A stretch of DNA of 34,744 nucleotides from Prevotella sp. AGR2160 (GCF_000424185.1 NZ_AUJK01000022.1:1-34744); one strand, 5' to 3'. Counted from the stretch's first letter, positions 8,105 to 16,140 are shown. Numbers and translations are program-made. The notes: generated by a model not told the origin, from the sequence alone.

Positions 8105-8195
8105 CTGGCATGTATATCGGCTAACGGGTGTAAGTCCTTAACAGCCCCCAGTAGTGGGAACTGTCTAGCCAGAGAGACAAGGATTTGTTATTAAG
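8105..8195 (+). other. Possible group II intron-like RNA remnant
   Basis: CGGCTAACGGGTGTAAGTCC followed by a CCCAGTAGTGGGAACTG hairpin and AGCCAGAGAGACAAGG resembles domain I segments of bacterial group II introns (the 'GTGTAAGTCC...AGTAGTG' style). No maturase/reverse transcriptase and no 3' domains are present, so if real it is a short relic. Confidence 0.3.
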
Positions 8196-8246
8196 ATGAT
8201 GTCTCAATTCTCAATTTGAATGCTACAATGTTATGTATACAAAATC

Positions 8247-9323
8247 TCAACTGAGTTCTTGATTCATTAATTCCTTAACCTTTTCTGCGTACATCTCGCC
8301 AGTATACGATGGGTCTAAACAATGTTCCTTTATTAGCATATCTAGTATTTTTTGATATTTTCTACAAACCTCAATATCAAAATATTTTTTCCACGAGTCA
8401 CTATGAGACTTTACAATTTTGAGATTGTGTTCTGTATATTCTTTTAGCTCTAAAATCTCGTCTTTGTTTATACCATCATAGTGAGAATAATAGATTGCAG
8501 ACTTGTCGCTATCTTTTGCATTTATAATTTCCAAAATAGATTCAAATAATTCCACTGCCCTATTTCCCGACTTTGGAACTATGACTCCACATAAATAATA
8601 CATTGCGAGATTCCACATACAATAGATTTCTTTTTTCTGAGCACCAATATATGTGAACATGAATGCTTCTTTATGCATTCCATCTTGCATAAGTAATTCA
8701 CATAATGAAGGAATACAAGCAAGATGTCCCTTTTGTATAGCTAAAGACAGATAATAATAAGTTAAGCCGAATACGTCATATTTTTCTTTGGAGAAACTAT
8801 CCCGAAGATTTAAGGCACAGCCAAGACACCATAGGGCATTTAAATTGCCATCTTCAGCAGCTTCTCTATAGGTACAGACAACTCTTTGATATGACTCTTC
8901 ATCAATGTCGGAATAATAATCACAATTGCCATCTATGTGATTTTCAGCATAATCTAATTCAACTCCAATTGGTTCCAAATAATCTTCATCTGAAGATGGC
9001 TTGATAATGTGGTCTGGATATAATAGATGTTCGTACTTTGATCCTTTAAGTTTCATGAATGAATCACATCGCATAAATCTATTCACAGGAGCAATAGATT
9101 CATCTTCACCAAAGATAAATCCAGTAGGTCCAGACAACCACTCCATTTCTCCTTCTTCGAATCGAAATGATTTGCTGTTGAAGATTTCTTTGTATGGATT
9201 AAGTGTTTCTGAAATACAATCGTCTACACAATGGAATATGTATTCCATTTTCAAAGATTCACTTGCTTCTTCTCCTAAGCAGTCCAATCCAAATATCTCA
9301 TATGATGTAGGAAACTTGTTCAT
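8247..9323 (-). CDS. Sel1/TPR-like repeat protein, function unknown
   Basis: The start was set at 9323 (MNKFPTSYEIFGLDCLG, 358 aa) because the promoter box at 9341-9348 lies upstream of it, while the alternative ATG at 9353 lies above the box. The central part has Sel1-like helical repeats: YREAAEDGNLNALWCLGCALN, YYYLSLAIQKGHLACIPSL and AQKKEIYCMWNLAMYYLCG. Such repeats bind proteins. No signal peptide is present. The gene is clearly more AT-rich than its neighbours, which suggests recent acquisition. Nothing in the context fixes a role. Proteins of this look are often found as accessory or immunity-type genes, but that is a guess. Confidence 0.72.
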   Translation of the reverse strand: MNKFPTSYEIFGLDCLGEEASESLKMEYIFHCVDDCISETLNPYKEIFNSKSFRFEEGEMEWLSGPTGFIFGEDESIAPVNRFMRCDSFMKLKGSKYEHLLYPDHIIKPSSDEDYLEPIGVELDYAENHIDGNCDYYSDIDEESYQRVVCTYREAAEDGNLNALWCLGCALNLRDSFSKEKYDVFGLTYYYLSLAIQKGHLACIPSLCELLMQDGMHKEAFMFTYIGAQKKEIYCMWNLAMYYLCGVIVPKSGNRAVELFESILEIINAKDSDKSAIYYSHYDGINKDEILELKEYTEHNLKIVKSHSDSWKKYFDIEVCRKYQKILDMLIKEHCLDPSYTGEMYAEKVKELMNQELS

Positions 9324-9340
9324 ATCATACCTTTTATTGG

Positions 9341-9348
9341 CAAAGGTA
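9341..9348 (-). promoter_or_regulatory. -7 promoter box deciding the start of the Sel1-like gene
   Basis: TACCTTTG on the minus strand, 18 bases upstream of the ATG at 9323. Confidence 0.55.
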
Positions 9349-9381
9349 CTCATAATTCCTCAATTATCGCAACTTTTAGTG

Positions 9382-9573
9382 TTATATAGGTATGATTTTA
9401 GATAAAACCGTCACATTGCTCAGGTCATTGATGTCGAAATAGCAGAACATGTGGCCGGCGATATAGAATACCAGCACATCCTTGGCATATTTGAAGGCCG
9501 TGAAGGGGAATTTCTCCACCACGTCAGTGTCGAGAGAAAGACAATATGACCGCAAATCCTCTACGTTCATCAT
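9382..9573 (-). pseudogene. Truncated MmcQ/YjbR-family protein
   Basis: 63 residues, MMNVEDLRSYCLSLDTDVVEKFPF...VLVFYIAGHMFCYFDIND, match the first half of the MmcQ/YjbR (CyaY-like fold) family, whose members run to about 115 residues. A complete paralogue is encoded at 10198-10554. The frame leaves the family after FDINDLSNVTVLSKI and stops. Its ATG overlaps the stop of the C_GCAxxG gene, so translation is coupled. It may be made but is unlikely to fold normally. Confidence 0.7.
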
Positions 9574-9962
9574 TTCCCTAATTCTTCTTCCAAGAACTCA
9601 CATGCATCCGCCACGCACAACGGACAAGGACGGAGTACCACGTGGGTGTCCACACCTTTCAACTGTCTGCATTGTGTGGCATGGTTGCGGTCCTGGAATT
9701 TCTGCATGATCGTCCGCATCTGTTTCATCGTCTTCGCCTTGTCCTTGTTGACAAGCCCGAGAACCATGTCTGCGCCAATCAGTGCACCGCATGTACCCTC
9801 CGTATTGGTCATTCCAGCCGCAAAGCCGTCGGTCATGCTCATGGCTGTGGCTTCGTCGAGTCCCGTCAGATCACCGTAAGTCGTCAGCACCGACTGGGCG
9901 CAATTGAATTTGAAACTCGCTTTTTTTTCTGCTGCTATATCTTTTCTTGATTCCATTGTCAT
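9570..9962 (-). CDS. C_GCAxxG_C_C family protein, copy 1
   Basis: 130 residues with the family's cysteine pattern: C21 in FNCAQSV, C58 in GTCGALIGA, C98, and C113/C116/C121 in PCPLCVADAC. This small cysteine-rich redox-type family is often annotated only by its motif and is thought to bind metal or an Fe-S cluster. The start codon overlaps the stop of the 80-aa gene (ATGA) and its stop overlaps the truncated yjbR start. It lies within a 615-base segment repeated at 23414-24028. The two protein copies differ at very few positions. Confidence 0.85.
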   Translation of the reverse strand: MTMESRKDIAAEKKASFKFNCAQSVLTTYGDLTGLDEATAMSMTDGFAAGMTNTEGTCGALIGADMVLGLVNKDKAKTMKQMRTIMQKFQDRNHATQCRQLKGVDTHVVLRPCPLCVADACEFLEEELGK

Positions 9963-10186
9963 TGATTGATTAATTCATCTATCGGATCTTCCCTGACGAT
10001 CTGTGGGTCAGCTTTCCCTTTCAGCACCAGCACTTTCTTGCCATTGCGGTAGATATGCAGCTGGCGGGAACGGACGACCGCCGTCAACTCCGGTTCGTCT
10101 TGTATCGTCTGCCAGACCTTATGATAGATGCCGTCAGCATCCATCAGCTTATGCCGCAAGTGCGAGCACATATTGGTCGTGTCAAT
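9572..10186. repeat. 615-bp duplicated segment, copy 1
   Basis: Collinear with 23414-24028, same length with no net indel and about 20 substitutions by eye. It carries the C_GCAxxG gene and almost all of the 80-aa gene. Similarity starts and stops abruptly on both sides (at ATTTCCCTAATTC and at GTGTCAAT). Confidence 0.9.
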
Positions 10187-10201
10187 GTCTGCTGTGTTCA
10201 T
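9959..10201 (-). CDS. 80-residue conserved hypothetical protein, copy 1
   Basis: Small soluble protein with the core VWQTIQDEPELTAVVRSRQLHIYRNGKKVLVLKGKA, a helix followed by a beta hairpin. The look recalls the N-terminal part of some Bacteroidetes PD-(D/E)XK-like proteins, but no catalytic residues are visible. It sits between yjbR and the C_GCAxxG gene with 4-base overlaps on both sides, so it is translated as part of one operon. The second copy at 23801-24043 differs mainly in its first residues, which lie outside the duplicated DNA. Confidence 0.7.
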   Translation of the reverse strand: MNTADIDTTNMCSHLRHKLMDADGIYHKVWQTIQDEPELTAVVRSRQLHIYRNGKKVLVLKGKADPQIVREDPIDELINQ

Positions 10202-10554
10202 TTCTCAAAACTGTATTTATCTCTCAACCGCTTGGGCAGTTTACTGAGTACAAGCCTATAAGACTGATTAATAAGGTCTTTTACCATATCACCATCAATC
10301 TCATCGAGAAAAACATCATTCCAATGCACCTTATTTAAGTGGTAAGCCGGTCGGATACCGTCATAATGGTCGCGCAGCGTCTGTCCTTGCTCAGGCGGAA
10401 GTTTCACGGCGCAAGTCGGTTCCGGGGCATTGAGCCATATATGCAGGAAGATCTTTCCTTCAATACGAAACAACACCCAATCCGCACCATAAGCCTGGTC
10501 TTCCGTTGTCCCCGGCAAGGACAACGCATATTCACGAACTTCTTCGATATTCAT
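10198..10554 (-). CDS. MmcQ/YjbR-family DNA-binding-like protein
   Basis: 118 residues, full length for the family: MNIEEVREYALSLPGTTEDQ, WVLFRIEGKIFLHIWL, CAVKLPPEQGQTLRDHYDGIRPAYHLNKVHWNDV and an ending in LVLSKLPKRLRDKY. MmcQ/YjbR proteins have a CyaY-like fold and are predicted, not proven, to bind DNA. It is the first gene of a four-gene overlapping minus-strand operon, and its stop overlaps the ATG of the 80-aa gene. No promoter box was found right before it. The nitroreductase relic and its promoter lie immediately upstream. Confidence 0.88.
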   Translation of the reverse strand: MNIEEVREYALSLPGTTEDQAYGADWVLFRIEGKIFLHIWLNAPEPTCAVKLPPEQGQTLRDHYDGIRPAYHLNKVHWNDVFLDEIDGDMVKDLINQSYRLVLSKLPKRLRDKYSFEK

Positions 10555-10571
10555 TGTTTGATGATATTAAT

Positions 10572-10706
10572 TCAACTGTGTTTTATCCTCGGAAGCATTG
10601 CCAGTCGCAAACAATCAATGATATATTCTAAATTGTTCTCGCTGACCGGCTCGTCCGTGTACTTGCGCACGGTGAAACGCTTCGATGCTAATTATTTGAA
10701 TGTCAT
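10572..10706 (-). pseudogene. Nitroreductase-family N-terminal fragment
   Basis: From ATG 10706 the frame reads MTFK, a TAA, then LASKRFTVRKYTDEPVSENN and LEYIIDCLRLA, matching the flavin-binding N-terminus of nitroreductases. The frame then breaks into MLPRIKHS and stops. Both the nonsense codon (where Glu is expected) and the truncation disable it. Confidence 0.72.
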
Positions 10707-10733
10707 AAACTGAAGAGTTATTCATATCAGCCT

Positions 10734-10741
10734 CAAAGGTA
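10734..10741 (-). promoter_or_regulatory. -7 promoter box upstream of the nitroreductase relic
   Basis: TACCTTTG on the minus strand, 28 bases before the relic's ATG. It may now drive the yjbR operon behind it. Confidence 0.5.
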
Positions 10742-10881
10742 CAACTTTATATCGACAAGTACGAAAATTTGATAGAGAATAATTGTCGTGGAAGAAGAAT
10801 TAAGGACTGTCTCAGAAGTGAAAAGAACGTCCCTCAGACGTGAAAGGATTGTGAGACGGACGAGGCACGATCAATTCCATG

Positions 10882-11589
10882 TCAGCAGTCTATATCAGCC
10901 TTTCGTGCTTGTTGCATCTGTATGCCGTGAGTCAAACGGTAGGTCTTGCCGTCCTTGATGAAGCATGCGCCAGTCTGCATGAAATGAAAATGTACACCGG
11001 TATCCATGCACTGCCTGCGCACATCAAGCACCCATTCGTAGCGGCAGGGGCGAGCATCTTTTCCCGACTCGCCGCCAACGGTGACGCAAGCTATGTCTTC
11101 AAGGTTGCCGTGGAAGTCTACTGGACCTAACATTGGTTCGACAATAATTTCCTTGTGCGGTAAAGGCAATGACAACAGAACAGGCAGCCTTTCGTCAACG
11201 CGCAGCTGATTCTCCATCGTGCAGCAGATAGTGATGCGGTCACCTATCTCGTTCCAGAAAGATGGCAGACATTGTAGGATGCGCTCTGGCCGCTTGGTGA
11301 CCATATAGAAGCGGAGGTCGCGGCGAAAGCGCATCATCTCCCATGCTTCTTCCCGCCATGCGTCCATTTCCGGTAAGAAGAAATCAGATGAGAAGCATGT
11401 CATTACCTCTGTTCCTGATGGAATTTTCCATTCCCCTTTTCGGTTGCGGCGAAGTGGCAGGTTGAATGAGGCCGTCTTTCTGACGAGATTAGTGTCTACG
11501 CCATTCTCTTCATCGCGCGTTAAGACATAGCAATGCTTGCACCCTTCGCTTTTACGGTGACAACCATGCACTAAATTCCAGATAATCAT
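10882..11589 (-). CDS. DUF5131 family protein
   Basis: 235 residues. The N-terminus IIWNLVHGCHRKSEGCKHCYV carries the family's Cys/His cluster resembling an Fe-S-binding radical-SAM-like motif. FSSDFFLPEMDAWREEAWEMM, YMVTKRPERI and VTVGGESGKDARPC are further family signatures (phage Gp37/Gp68-like). The biochemical function is not established, and the family is common on phages and mobile elements. The length is near that of relatives and the start is the usual one. The start overlaps by 4 bases the end of the NTF2-like fragment upstream, so expression is likely coupled. Confidence 0.88.
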   Translation of the reverse strand: MIIWNLVHGCHRKSEGCKHCYVLTRDEENGVDTNLVRKTASFNLPLRRNRKGEWKIPSGTEVMTCFSSDFFLPEMDAWREEAWEMMRFRRDLRFYMVTKRPERILQCLPSFWNEIGDRITICCTMENQLRVDERLPVLLSLPLPHKEIIVEPMLGPVDFHGNLEDIACVTVGGESGKDARPCRYEWVLDVRRQCMDTGVHFHFMQTGACFIKDGKTYRLTHGIQMQQARKADIDC

Positions 11590-11921
11590 CCTTCTAAGAC
11601 AATGAGATTGCTTTCATAATACAGTTGATAGGTGAGCACAGCCATATCCTTCGCTGCCTGCACGCGCTCATTGAGTACCTCATAGTGCTTGGCATACAGC
11701 TTTCCGTCAACCCGCTCCATGGCAGTCTTTGCTATCTCGTCGTAATTGTCCACACGATTCACGCATACCGCATCGAAATAGCTGAAGTTCTTCTTCGACC
11801 ACAGATCACGATAGCCCGAACTGTCACCATTGAACCATTTCTTCAGTGCGGCTTTCTCCATGCTGATGAGTTTCTCGGCCAACTTCTCTTCTTCCTCGTT
11901 CTTGTACCAATTGTTGTTCAT
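11586..11921 (-). pseudogene. NTF2-like/DUF4440 protein, C-terminally truncated
   Basis: From ATG 11921 the frame reads MNNNWYKNEEEEKLAEKLIS and then MEKAALKKWFNGDSSGYRDLW, an SnoaL/NTF2-like start. It ends after QLYYESNLIVLEG, where relatives continue with the second half of the cone-shaped fold. It abuts the DUF5131 gene, suggesting that a junction formed there. A promoter box lies just upstream at 11949-11956. The fragment may be translated but is probably not functional by itself. Confidence 0.6.
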
Positions 11922-11948
11922 CATTATTATATCCTTTGTTTTCGGTTG

Positions 11949-11956
11949 CAAAGTTA
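11949..11956 (-). promoter_or_regulatory. -7 promoter box for the NTF2-like/DUF5131 unit
   Basis: TAACTTTG on the minus strand, 27 bases upstream of the ATG at 11921. Confidence 0.6.
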
Positions 11957-12043
11957 GGGAGAATCGGTTTCTCTACCATGAAATAAAATGGAGGAAAATG
12001 TCACTTTTCGGGACTTTTGCTTGCCAGTGTCATTTTTTAGAAT

Positions 12044-12051
12044 TATCTTTG
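12044..12051 (+). promoter_or_regulatory. -7 promoter box before the second araC-family gene
   Basis: TATCTTTG on the plus strand, only 8 bases before the ATG at 12060. If used, it gives a near-leaderless transcript. It supports that start over the ATG at 11988. Confidence 0.5.
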
Positions 12052-12059
12052 TCCGTACA

Positions 12060-12935
12060 ATGAAGCGGATACCTCTTTATAAGTTCTTCAAGCACAAGTA
12101 TGGTCAGGAATTGCTGGTAGATGTGGTGAACTTAGACAAGATGAAGCCTGACATCCACCGCACGCCGGTCTATCGTGAGACCTTCTACAGTCTCCTGCTC
12201 ATCACAAGCGGCTCAGAGGCAGTAACTATCAACGGCCACGCTGCCACGGTGAGCCGTGGCCAGGTGCTGACGTCCATTCCTGGGGAGATATGGGCGATGA
12301 GTGCTGATAGCAAGTTAGAGGCTCTCAACCTCATCTTTGAAGAAGAATTCTTGCTCGACTTCTTCAGCGATACTCATTTCCTGGACCATTTCCGTTATCT
12401 GCAAGCCGACCGGCCCTCACCGTTTCTTATCCTTGACGACAAGCTGAATGAACGTCTGCTCCAGCTCTACCTTGACATGCAACGTGAGATACACCGCCCC
12501 GAGCAAGATCAGCATATCCTTCGCGCCATGCTCTATGAGGCCCTCATGCTGCTCAATCGGACTCGGTTTATGGAAGACAGCAAGAAAGAAACTGACAGCA
12601 ACGAGGCCGTCAATGCCAATCGATATATTGACGGTTTCCGGTCGTTGGTTGAGGAATACTATAAAGAGGAGCACGGAGTGGTTTTCTATGCAGACCGGCT
12701 GTTCATCACCACCAACTACCTCAACAAGCTCGTGCGATCATCGTTAGGAGTGTCAACCAAGCAATATATCCTGAGCCGTATCATGCAGGAAGCATGCAAT
12801 CTGCTGCGCTATACATCCTTGTCAGTACAGAATATAGCTGCCCAACTGCATTTTGAGACGGCAACCTACTTTACACGTGTATTCTACAACTACAAGAAAC
12901 AGACGCCCCTGAATTATAGGAATAATGCGAAGTAA
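12060..12935 (+). CDS. AraC-family transcriptional regulator
   Basis: 291 residues from MKRIPLYKFFKHKYGQELLV, a normal beginning for this Bacteroidetes subgroup. A longer frame from 11988 adds 24 atypical residues. The N-terminal sensor region has a cupin-like segment (INGHAATVSRGQVLTSIPGE). The C-terminal ~100 residues hold both HTH units, with VFYADRLFITTNYLNKLVRSSLG and VQNIAAQLHFETATYFTRVFYNYKKQTPLNYR. It is divergent from the NTF2-like/DUF5131 unit, which is its likeliest target. The ligand is unknown. Confidence 0.9.
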   Translation: MKRIPLYKFFKHKYGQELLVDVVNLDKMKPDIHRTPVYRETFYSLLLITSGSEAVTINGHAATVSRGQVLTSIPGEIWAMSADSKLEALNLIFEEEFLLDFFSDTHFLDHFRYLQADRPSPFLILDDKLNERLLQLYLDMQREIHRPEQDQHILRAMLYEALMLLNRTRFMEDSKKETDSNEAVNANRYIDGFRSLVEEYYKEEHGVVFYADRLFITTNYLNKLVRSSLGVSTKQYILSRIMQEACNLLRYTSLSVQNIAAQLHFETATYFTRVFYNYKKQTPLNYRNNAK

Positions 12936-13162
12936 TTATCCTGTTTGATTTCTCAGAAGCATCAGTATGGATGGTCAACCTCTCCTGATTTCTTGCACAG
13001 TGGCCTTTTGGCTCACATGTTGCTGATCAGCCGCAGGATGGAGGATGTCTCAGTGTGTTTATGGATATTTTTTCATGTTTGTTGGGTTATTGTGTTATTG
13101 CAAAGATACGCTTTTTCTTATTATAAATAGGCTTTCTTCTTGCGTGTTTGCTTTTTTTTCTT
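12936..13162. other. Intergenic region with an orphan promoter
   Basis: No gene could be supported. A minus-strand -7 box is followed by ATGAAAAAATATCC and then stops in all useful frames, so a divergently transcribed gene seems to have decayed here. Confidence 0.4.
13101..13108 (-). promoter_or_regulatory. Orphan -7 promoter box
   Basis: TATCTTTG on the minus strand, pointing into the 12936-13100 gap where no intact frame follows. Confidence 0.45.
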
Positions 13163-13170
13163 TACTTTTG
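13163..13170 (+). promoter_or_regulatory. -7 promoter box of the winged-helix regulator gene
   Basis: TACTTTTG on the plus strand, 32 bases before the ATG at 13203. Confidence 0.5.
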
Positions 13171-13202
13171 TATCATTGAAACACTAAATTGATATTTTTG
13201 CG

Positions 13203-13952
13203 ATGAAACCGTTCTATATTATTGTGGTCTTTGTGACCCTGTTGAGTTGCTCCGTGTGGGCAGGCATGCATAGCTATCGTTGTGCCGAAGAGAAGATGGT
13301 AGCAGATATGAACCAGGCTTTGACCCAGACCTTGCGCCATAAGCAAGAGGCGTGGATCACTCCCGACACCATCCGCGACTATCGCAGCAATCTGCGGCTG
13401 GAGGTGCTCCGTCGCCATTCCTTGGTGTGCTATGCCGAGGATGTGGACCCGAAGACGGTTGCCAGCAGCAAGATGACATGGGGTCGTGGAGCGTTTCGCG
13501 TAGCCTTCCGGGGCTATGCCAACTGTTCCGTGGCTTCGGTGCTGTCCCTCTCTGACCAGCGTATGCCACTGTCGCTGTTCGCCTTGTCGCTGCTTTGGCT
13601 GGCAGGCTCACTGATGTGGACGCGTCGTCGGGTCGTAGCGATTGCCGGAGGCTTTGGCGGTCTGCGCCTTGATGAAGCCTCACAGACATTCTATGATGAG
13701 CATCAGGAGCCTGTCCACTTCACCGCCATGCAACGCCAGTTGATGCTGATGTTCTTTGCCGATGAGCATCACAGCTTGCGCAAGGAGGACATCTGCCAGG
13801 CGCTTTGGCCGAAAAAGCCCGATGCCAGCGACACGCTCTACACGCTCATCCGACGGCTGAAACCCGTACTCGACAAGAACAGCAACCTCACCATTACGAC
13901 AGAAAGAGGCGGTAAATATCAATTGTCAGACAGATGTCAGTCTCATTCTTAG
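13203..13952 (+). CDS. Membrane-anchored winged-helix transcriptional regulator
   Basis: 249 residues. A hydrophobic N-terminal segment (about 4-20) and a second one at about 121-139 (MPLSLFALSLLWLAGSLMW, followed by TRRR) bracket a roughly 100-residue region predicted outside the cytoplasmic membrane. Residues about 160-241 form an OmpR/PhoB-type winged helix (TAMQRQLMLMFFADEHHSLRKEDICQALWP, YTLIRRLKPVLDK, ITTERGGKYQL). There is no receiver domain, so it is a one-component sensor with the DNA-binding part at the C-terminal, cytoplasmic side. The outer-membrane barrel gene starts 51 bases downstream and is its probable target or partner. Confidence 0.82.
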   Translation: MKPFYIIVVFVTLLSCSVWAGMHSYRCAEEKMVADMNQALTQTLRHKQEAWITPDTIRDYRSNLRLEVLRRHSLVCYAEDVDPKTVASSKMTWGRGAFRVAFRGYANCSVASVLSLSDQRMPLSLFALSLLWLAGSLMWTRRRVVAIAGGFGGLRLDEASQTFYDEHQEPVHFTAMQRQLMLMFFADEHHSLRKEDICQALWPKKPDASDTLYTLIRRLKPVLDKNSNLTITTERGGKYQLSDRCQSHS

Positions 13953-13972
13953 GCGTTTAGCCATTCGTTTCC

Positions 13973-13980
13973 TATCTTTG
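13973..13980 (+). promoter_or_regulatory. -7 promoter box of the outer-membrane barrel gene
   Basis: TATCTTTG on the plus strand, 23 bases before the ATG at 14004, so this gene can be expressed separately from the regulator. Confidence 0.6.
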
Positions 13981-14003
13981 CAGCAAAAACAAACAGCAAA
14001 GAT

Positions 14004-16076
14004 ATGAAGCAGATTTTCTTTCTCCTTATGCTTGCGTTTGGCGCGGTGACAGTGGGCTATGCACAGATTCACGGCAGCGCCAAGCCTTCCTCTTCTTTAC
14101 TCGCAGACACGGCGGTAGTGCTCAAAGACGTTACCGTGGAGGCGGCGCGCGTGACTTTCCGTCCCGACGGACGCCATATTATCCCGTCGGTGGCTCAGCG
14201 CGCGAGTGCCTCCAATGGCTATGCCCTTCTCCATCTTCTCAGCCTCCCTCAACTTCAGGTGGATGCCGTACGCCACACCATTGCCGACCGTCTCAACCGT
14301 GGTGAGGTGCAACTACGCATCAACGGTGCCCTCGCGTCAAAGTCCGACCTGACAGCACTCGACCCTAAGCGCGTCACCTCCATTGACTATATCGACAATC
14401 CCGGCGTGCGCTATGGTCAGGACATTGCCTTCGTCATCGATATCCACACACGGCGTAGTGACGCAGGATACGAGCTCGGCACCGACCTTACGCAGGCACT
14501 GACCCGCTATAGCGACGACTTGGTCTATGCAAAGGTCAACAGAGGTAAATCGGAATGGGCACTGACTTACAACTTCTTCTACAAGGACAACCGCAACGAG
14601 AAAGCACGCACCCTCACTGATTACCTGCTCACCGACGGCACGCACGACATCGTCTCGCGTGTGGACAAGCAGGATCGGAGCAGAGCGGCTGGCAATACGG
14701 TCGCACTGAAATACAATCGGGCTGACACGCTCGGCAATGTCTTGCAGGCAAAGCTGACTGCCGACTTCAATCATTGTCCGGGTAATGATGTGCTCACCGA
14801 TGTCAATGGCACGGATGTGAAGAACTTCTCCCGCGACCGCTCGTTCTCTCCTGTTCTCGACCTCTATCTTGTCAGAAAGCTGGGCCGTCACCAGAGCATC
14901 ACGGCCAACGTGGTGGGCACGCACATCCACACACGTTCCTATAACTATATGGATGAGGGTGGCCCTTACGCCTACCATGTCAAGGGCAACACGTCGTCAC
15001 TCATCGGGGAAGCCATCTATGAGAACCGGCTCAAGCCCTTCACGCTGTCCTTGGGTGCCAACTACCAACTCAAATACACGCGCAACAGCTACACTGATGA
15101 TGTCGATGCCATTAACCGACTCCATAATCAGTATGTCTATGGCTTTGCCCAACTCAAGGGCTATCTTGGCGCACTGACCTATGTGGCCGGTCTTGGAGTG
15201 AGCAACCAACGCTATACCCAGGGTGAGGCGCACTACAACTTCAATCTCTTCCGACCCCAAGCCACGTTAGCCTATAACTTCGGTCATGGACTGAGTTTGA
15301 GCTATGACTTTAAGCAGTATGGCTTTTTCAGCCGAATCGCGATGATCGGTGATGCGGCCATCCGCACTAACGGACGTGAGTGGACGATGGGGTCTCCCAA
15401 CCTTAAGCCCAACCGATGCGACGAACATACGTTGCGTTTCAACTATTCCTCACCACGATGGAACAACACGCTGGAGGCTGACTATCGCGACCATTCCCAT
15501 TGCAACATGGCTGCGTATTTCCGTACTGATGACAACCAGTTTGTCTACACCCAACGCAATCAGCGGGGCATCAAGATGCTCTACTTTATCGACAACTTCT
15601 CCTACACCATCGTCCCGGACCGTCTTGTGGCCAATGTCAACGGAGGCTTCTTCCGCTACTTCAACTTTGGCGACGACTACACCCATCTTCATAACTTCTG
15701 GATGGTGGGCGGCAGTCTGGAAGCCTACTTGGGGCATTGGACGCTCACGGCACAAGGCGACAATGGCTACCGCTTTCTCGAAGGCGAGAACCTTGGATGG
15801 AACTACGGCATACCGGCCCTGCAATGCAGCTATCAGGCCGGCCCCTGCTCCGTGTCCTTGACGTGGGACCATTGTTTCATGGCCAATCCCAAGGCGATGT
15901 CTTCCCACCTGCTCAACCGCTTAATGCACAAGGACTATGAGCTCCGCAGCAAGACCATCGGCAATTTCGTCTCTCTCAACTTCACGTGGAAGTTCAGTCA
16001 TGGCAGGAGATACAAGGAAGCACAGCGCAAGCTCAACAATAAAGACACGCAGACAGGGATCATCGGCAGAAATTGA
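14004..16076 (+). CDS. TonB-receptor-like outer-membrane beta-barrel protein
   Basis: 690 residues with a signal peptide (MKQIFFLLMLAFGAVTVGYA). Residues about 38-150 resemble a TonB plug (AVVLKDVTVEAARVTFRPDG, VQLRINGALASKSDLTALDP, VTSIDYIDNPGVRYG, VIDIHTRR), followed by a barrel of amphipathic strands. The carboxypeptidase-like N-terminal domain common in SusC proteins is absent, as in smaller 'outer membrane beta-barrel' family members. No SusD-like partner is adjacent. The substrate is unknown. The gene lies immediately downstream of the membrane-bound winged-helix regulator, an arrangement that suggests dedicated control. Confidence 0.87.
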   Translation: MKQIFFLLMLAFGAVTVGYAQIHGSAKPSSSLLADTAVVLKDVTVEAARVTFRPDGRHIIPSVAQRASASNGYALLHLLSLPQLQVDAVRHTIADRLNRGEVQLRINGALASKSDLTALDPKRVTSIDYIDNPGVRYGQDIAFVIDIHTRRSDAGYELGTDLTQALTRYSDDLVYAKVNRGKSEWALTYNFFYKDNRNEKARTLTDYLLTDGTHDIVSRVDKQDRSRAAGNTVALKYNRADTLGNVLQAKLTADFNHCPGNDVLTDVNGTDVKNFSRDRSFSPVLDLYLVRKLGRHQSITANVVGTHIHTRSYNYMDEGGPYAYHVKGNTSSLIGEAIYENRLKPFTLSLGANYQLKYTRNSYTDDVDAINRLHNQYVYGFAQLKGYLGALTYVAGLGVSNQRYTQGEAHYNFNLFRPQATLAYNFGHGLSLSYDFKQYGFFSRIAMIGDAAIRTNGREWTMGSPNLKPNRCDEHTLRFNYSSPRWNNTLEADYRDHSHCNMAAYFRTDDNQFVYTQRNQRGIKMLYFIDNFSYTIVPDRLVANVNGGFFRYFNFGDDYTHLHNFWMVGGSLEAYLGHWTLTAQGDNGYRFLEGENLGWNYGIPALQCSYQAGPCSVSLTWDHCFMANPKAMSSHLLNRLMHKDYELRSKTIGNFVSLNFTWKFSHGRRYKEAQRKLNNKDTQTGIIGRN

Positions 16077-16140
16077 GGAATAGGGTAGCTTTACTCTTTT
16101 TTCTCTTTTTACCGTTCAACGCTTGCTAATTGACTCCGCC

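Noticed and set aside
11988..12059. Longer N-terminus for the AraC regulator starting at 11988
   Set aside because: It adds 24 atypical residues and begins upstream of the -7 box. The family-like start is at 12060.
14337..14978. 213-codon minus-strand frame in the outer-membrane barrel gene
   Set aside because: Antisense shadow of a GC-rich coding region.
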